Made by a program: the position numbers and the translations under genes
Notes under the pieces: model-generated
Seen by the model: only the letters and a program-made list of their open reading frames with translations
The model's database searches: none
What the model was told of the DNA's origin: nothing
Source of the DNA: Candidatus Omnitrophota bacterium
Lineage (GTDB): Bacteria > Omnitrophota > Gorgyraeia > Gygaellales > Profunditerraquicolaceae
DNA length: 8,179 nucleotides
Assembly: GCA_028719265.1 (NCBI GenBank)
Contig: JAQUKF010000052.1
Span: 1 to 8,179 of the forward strand
Direction: 5' to 3'
Shown: positions 5,890 to 8,179 of the stretch, in pieces
Position numbering within the stretch: the stretch's first letter is position 1
How the letters are laid out: each line of letters opens with the position of its first letter

Positions 5890-7888
5890 TAAGCTTATTG
5901 ATGAATTTTATTCCCTCGTGCAGGTGGATGATCATGACGGCCGTTATTCCAAGGATATAGAAGGCGGGAATTATTTTGGTATGCCCCTGGCAAGTATAAT
6001 TGAGGCGGAAAAGCGGCTGCGTTCGTCTGCGGGAAAAGGCATGGCCTATTTTTCCATGGAGTACGGCCTGGCGACGAGCTGTTATAATAAATTTTCAAGC
6101 CATTTTCCGCTAGAGGCAGCCAATAGGCTTCCGGAGAACGCCGTTTTCTCAAATTTCCGGGTGGCGGATTATTTATTCGACCTGCGTTCCGATAATATCA
6201 TAGATCTTCCTATCTACAGCGGGGGCCTGGGTGTTTTGGCCGGGGATACTGTAAAGACCATGGCAGATTATAAGCTGCCTGCTGCGGCAATAGGCATACT
6301 CTGGAATTCCGGATATTTCAGGCAGAAGTTCTGGTTTAAATACGGGCAGGCCCCTGAAAAGATGCATTGGGATCCCCGCAGCTATCCGGGGCTTATACCC
6401 TTAAAGAACAAGATCAAGGTTTCTTTCAAGCAGGAGGACGTTTACCTTCGGCTCTGGAAATATTATGTTTACAGCCATAAGCATGATTATGTAGTGCCGC
6501 TGATATTGCTGGATTCCAACGTCGAGCCCAACAGCGAGCGGGCGAGGAACCTGACCGACCAGCTTTATCGCAGCGATAATGTTTTCCTGAAACTGCTCCA
6601 GAGGGTTATCCTTGGTTTCGGCGGCATAGGCGCCCTGGCCGAGATGGGTTACGATATCAATACTTACCACTTGAATGAAGGGCATGCCGTATTTGCCTTT
6701 GTCGCCAAGGCCCGCGGGCTCTCGGGTAAAGAGCTGGAGCAGCTTAAAAGCAAGTTCGTATATACCTGTCATACTCCCGTGGAGGCCGGTCACGACAGGT
6801 TCTCTTTTGACGACCTGGACAGGGTCCTGAAGAAAGAAGACACCGACATTATCGAAAAATTCGGCAAGGAACGGCCGGGGCTGGCGAATTTAACGTTACT
6901 TTCCATGAATATCTCCTCGGCAACCAACGCGGTTTCTCATAACCACCAGAAGGTAATGCATATACAATTCCCGAAATACAGGGATCAGATACAATATGTA
7001 ACAAATGGCGTGCATCCTTATACCTGGATGTCGCAGGAGATAAAATCGCTTTTCGGCCTTTTCCCGAAAGCCTTCCCGGATTTTGATAACAATCCTATGA
7101 TCCTTTCCAAGGCGGCAACACTAAAATCTGATTCTGCTTTCCGCAGCCAATTGTGGCAGGCGCACCAGGCTAACAAGGATAACTTGTGTAAGTTCCTGGG
7201 GAAATGGAAGCTGGATAAAGACACTTTCACGATCTGTTGGGCCAGGAGGGTGGCTGCCTATAAAAGACCCAGCCTCATTTTGCATGATATCGGCAAGCTT
7301 ATGCGTATTGCCGAAGAAGTCGGACCATTGCAGATCATCCTTGCCGGCAAGGCGCACCCCAACGACAACTTGGGTTTTACCTATATAAATGAGATGCTTG
7401 ATAAGGTAGATGGTTTGAGCGAGAACTACGACAAGCTCAAAATCATCTTCCTTGAAAATTATGATATATCATTCGGTAAGCTTTTGACCTCCAGCGTCGA
7501 TGTCTGGCTAAACAACCCGTTGCCGCCGTTTGAGGCATCCGGGACAAGCGGGATGAAGGCTATCTTGAACGGTGTTTTGCAGATGAGTACGGTTGACGGC
7601 TGGGTTGCGGAGGTTTCGGACAGGCCGATCGGCGCTTTCTTCGGGTATAAGAACAGCGAAGGCAGCGTAGGCAACGAGCTTGATCTGCATATGAATGAGG
7701 ATTCGGGGGAGTTGTATGAGACCTTAAGCGGGCTGGTGAGCTTGTACTATAAAACCAATCAACCCGGCAAGCCCGATATTTCTTCCTTTTGGATAGACAT
7801 GATGATCGAGTGCATTTGCACCGCGGCTCATTTCAATACCTACCGCATGCTCGATCAATACAAAAGCCTTATCTGGAAGATATCGTAA
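5879..7888 (+). CDS. glgP: Alpha-glucan (glycogen/maltodextrin) phosphorylase, GT35
   Basis: A 669-residue pyridoxal-phosphate enzyme that cleaves alpha-1,4-glucan with phosphate to release glucose 1-phosphate in the cytoplasm. Motifs, numbered from the ATG at 5879: MAYFSMEYGL (55-64), the substrate loop IYSGGLGVLAGD (112-123), HLNEGHA (264-270), YVTNGVH (373-379), WARRVAAYKR (454-463), LAGKAHPND (488-496), LENYD (525-529) and FEASGTSGMK (551-560), where Lys560 (codon 7556-7558) is the expected cofactor lysine. The length fits the short bacterial alpha-glucan phosphorylase branch rather than the roughly 800-residue E. coli type. Start choice: ATG 5879 has AAAGGA (5869-5874) just upstream. An in-frame TTG at 5849 would add 10 residues but has no well-spaced ribosome-binding site. 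The gene is intact through the C-terminus. Placement after an RNA-binding protein suggests stress-linked use of stored glucan, which is inference. Confidence 0.93.
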   Translation: MENSKLIDEFYSLVQVDDHDGRYSKDIEGGNYFGMPLASIIEAEKRLRSSAGKGMAYFSMEYGLATSCYNKFSSHFPLEAANRLPENAVFSNFRVADYLFDLRSDNIIDLPIYSGGLGVLAGDTVKTMADYKLPAAAIGILWNSGYFRQKFWFKYGQAPEKMHWDPRSYPGLIPLKNKIKVSFKQEDVYLRLWKYYVYSHKHDYVVPLILLDSNVEPNSERARNLTDQLYRSDNVFLKLLQRVILGFGGIGALAEMGYDINTYHLNEGHAVFAFVAKARGLSGKELEQLKSKFVYTCHTPVEAGHDRFSFDDLDRVLKKEDTDIIEKFGKERPGLANLTLLSMNISSATNAVSHNHQKVMHIQFPKYRDQIQYVTNGVHPYTWMSQEIKSLFGLFPKAFPDFDNNPMILSKAATLKSDSAFRSQLWQAHQANKDNLCKFLGKWKLDKDTFTICWARRVAAYKRPSLILHDIGKLMRIAEEVGPLQIILAGKAHPNDNLGFTYINEMLDKVDGLSENYDKLKIIFLENYDISFGKLLTSSVDVWLNNPLPPFEASGTSGMKAILNGVLQMSTVDGWVAEVSDRPIGAFFGYKNSEGSVGNELDLHMNEDSGELYETLSGLVSLYYKTNQPGKPDISSFWIDMMIECICTAAHFNTYRMLDQYKSLIWKIS

Positions 7889-7911
7889 AAACGTTATAGA
7901 TTTATCTTCCA
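7874..7911 (+). other. Hairpin across the glgP stop codon
   Basis: TGGAAGATA (7874-7882) and TATCTTCCA (7903-7911) form a perfect 9-bp inverted repeat with a 20-nt loop, containing the TAA stop at 7886-7888. No run of T follows, so it is not a standard intrinsic terminator. It may stabilise the 3' end of the message or be fortuitous. Confidence 0.35.
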
Positions 7912-7934
7912 AACGTGATAAAATTAACGAGCGG

Positions 7935-7967
7935 ATAATTTACGGAGCCGGAGGCGACGTAAATTAT
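7935..7967. repeat. Hairpin A of the tandem unit (copy 1)
   Basis: ATAATTTACG (7935-7944) and CGTAAATTAT (7958-7967) form a perfect 10-bp stem around a 13-nt loop, GAGCCGGAGGCGA. Copy 2 has the same structure at 8054-8086. Upstream of copy 1 only, ATTAAC-GA-GCGGA (7923-7935) can pair with TCCGC-GA-GTTAAT (7977-7989), enclosing hairpin A in a larger stem. No T-run follows, so a terminator role is not supported. Confidence 0.85.
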
Positions 7968-7988
7968 AGCGAAGCGTCCGCGAGTTAA

Positions 7989-8041
7989 TCCTGTTATCTG
8001 CAAGCGGATCGGGAGATCCGCGAAGCGATTAGATAACAGGA
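7989..8041. repeat. Nested hairpin B of the tandem unit (copy 1)
   Basis: The outer stem TCCTGTTATCT (7989-7999) / AGATAACAGGA (8031-8041) is a perfect 11 bp. Inside it, GCGGATC (8004-8010) / GATCCGC (8015-8021) is a perfect 7-bp stem with a GGGA loop. The internal loop is asymmetric: GCAA on the left and GAAGCGATT on the right. Copy 2 lies at 8108-8160. The form resembles a REP/MITE-like folded element. Confidence 0.85.
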
Positions 8042-8179
8042 AAGTGTCATAAGATAATTTACGGAGCCGGAGGCGACGTAAATTATAGCGAAGCGTCCGC
8101 GAGTTAATCCTGTTATCTGCAAGCGGATCGGGAGATCCGCGAAGCGATTAGATAACAGGAAAGTGTCATAAGATAATTT

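Larger units (their letters stand above)
7934..8179. repeat. 119-bp exact tandem repeat, 2 copies plus 8 bases
   Basis: Copy 1 is 7934-8052 and copy 2 is 8053-8171, identical at every position. Bases 8172-8179 (GATAATTT) begin a third copy cut by the window edge. Each unit holds two perfect hairpins, a short spacer with GCGAAGCG and TCCGCGA words, and the linker AAGTGTCATAAG. The period is not a multiple of three and the unit has stops in all forward frames, so it is not a coding repeat. Copies abut without spacers, so it is not a CRISPR array. This tail is the only gene-free stretch near 300 bases in the window. Copy number is uncertain because of a possible assembly signature at the end. 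Confidence 0.95.

Noticed and set aside
7874..8041. Rho-independent terminator for the phosphorylase gene
   Set aside because: Several stems exist (7874-7911, 7935-7967, 7989-8041), but none is followed by a T-run on the + strand.
7934..8179. CRISPR array
   Set aside because: The 119-bp copies abut directly with no variable spacers, the unit is far longer than a CRISPR repeat, and no cas gene is present.

Overview
The window carries seven recognisable genes, all on the + strand and tightly packed. They are followed by a non-coding tail made of an exact 119-bp tandem repeat that runs off the right edge. The proteins point to a Gram-negative (diderm) bacterium: a TolC-type outer-membrane channel, a membrane-anchored periplasmic adaptor and a MacB-type ABC transporter form a complete inner-to-outer-membrane efflux set. 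The gene density, mixed GC content, RRM-type RNA-binding protein and hairpin-rich repeat would suit an uncultivated lineage such as Omnitrophota. That placement is an impression, not something I can prove from the sequence.

Region by region: (1) 66-302 is a small SpoVT/AbrB-fold DNA-binding protein behind a strong ribosome-binding site. (2) 325-4565 is the efflux operon tolC-like / macA-like / macB-like. (3) 4558-5298 is a family 2 glycosyltransferase of the dolichyl/polyprenyl-phosphate mannosyltransferase type, whose start overlaps the end of the macB-like gene. (4) 5299-5362 is a short gap with a plausible sigma70-like promoter and a 23-codon ORF that joins its neighbours by ATGA overlaps at both ends. 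(5) 5363-5839 is an RRM RNA-binding protein with a long basic tail. (6) 5879-7888 is an alpha-glucan (glycogen/maltodextrin) phosphorylase. (7) 7889-8179 has no gene; it holds two full copies and the first 8 bases of a third copy of a 119-bp unit containing two perfect hairpins.

How they may work together: the regulator and efflux genes look like one transcription unit. Spacings are +22, -8, +22 and -8 nt, and both 8-nt overlaps use the same TATGAATAA stop/start junction. The glycosyltransferase is translationally tied to the transporter, so the system may handle a lipid-linked or glycosylated envelope molecule rather than only drugs; this is inference. The RRM protein and the phosphorylase probably form a second unit, giving RNA handling and glucan breakdown, which is a plausible stress or stationary-phase pairing (also inference).

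The most unusual items are at the right end. The repeat unit combines perfect stems of unrelated sequence with related core words. In addition, the last 127 bases of the window are an exact copy of bases 7934-8060, with the match ending abruptly on its left side. This is what a de Bruijn assembly graph with k=127 would leave at a contig end, so the real copy number of the array is probably unknown. Second-tier items are an adaptor protein with a drastically shortened helical hairpin and two possible very small ORFs at gene junctions.
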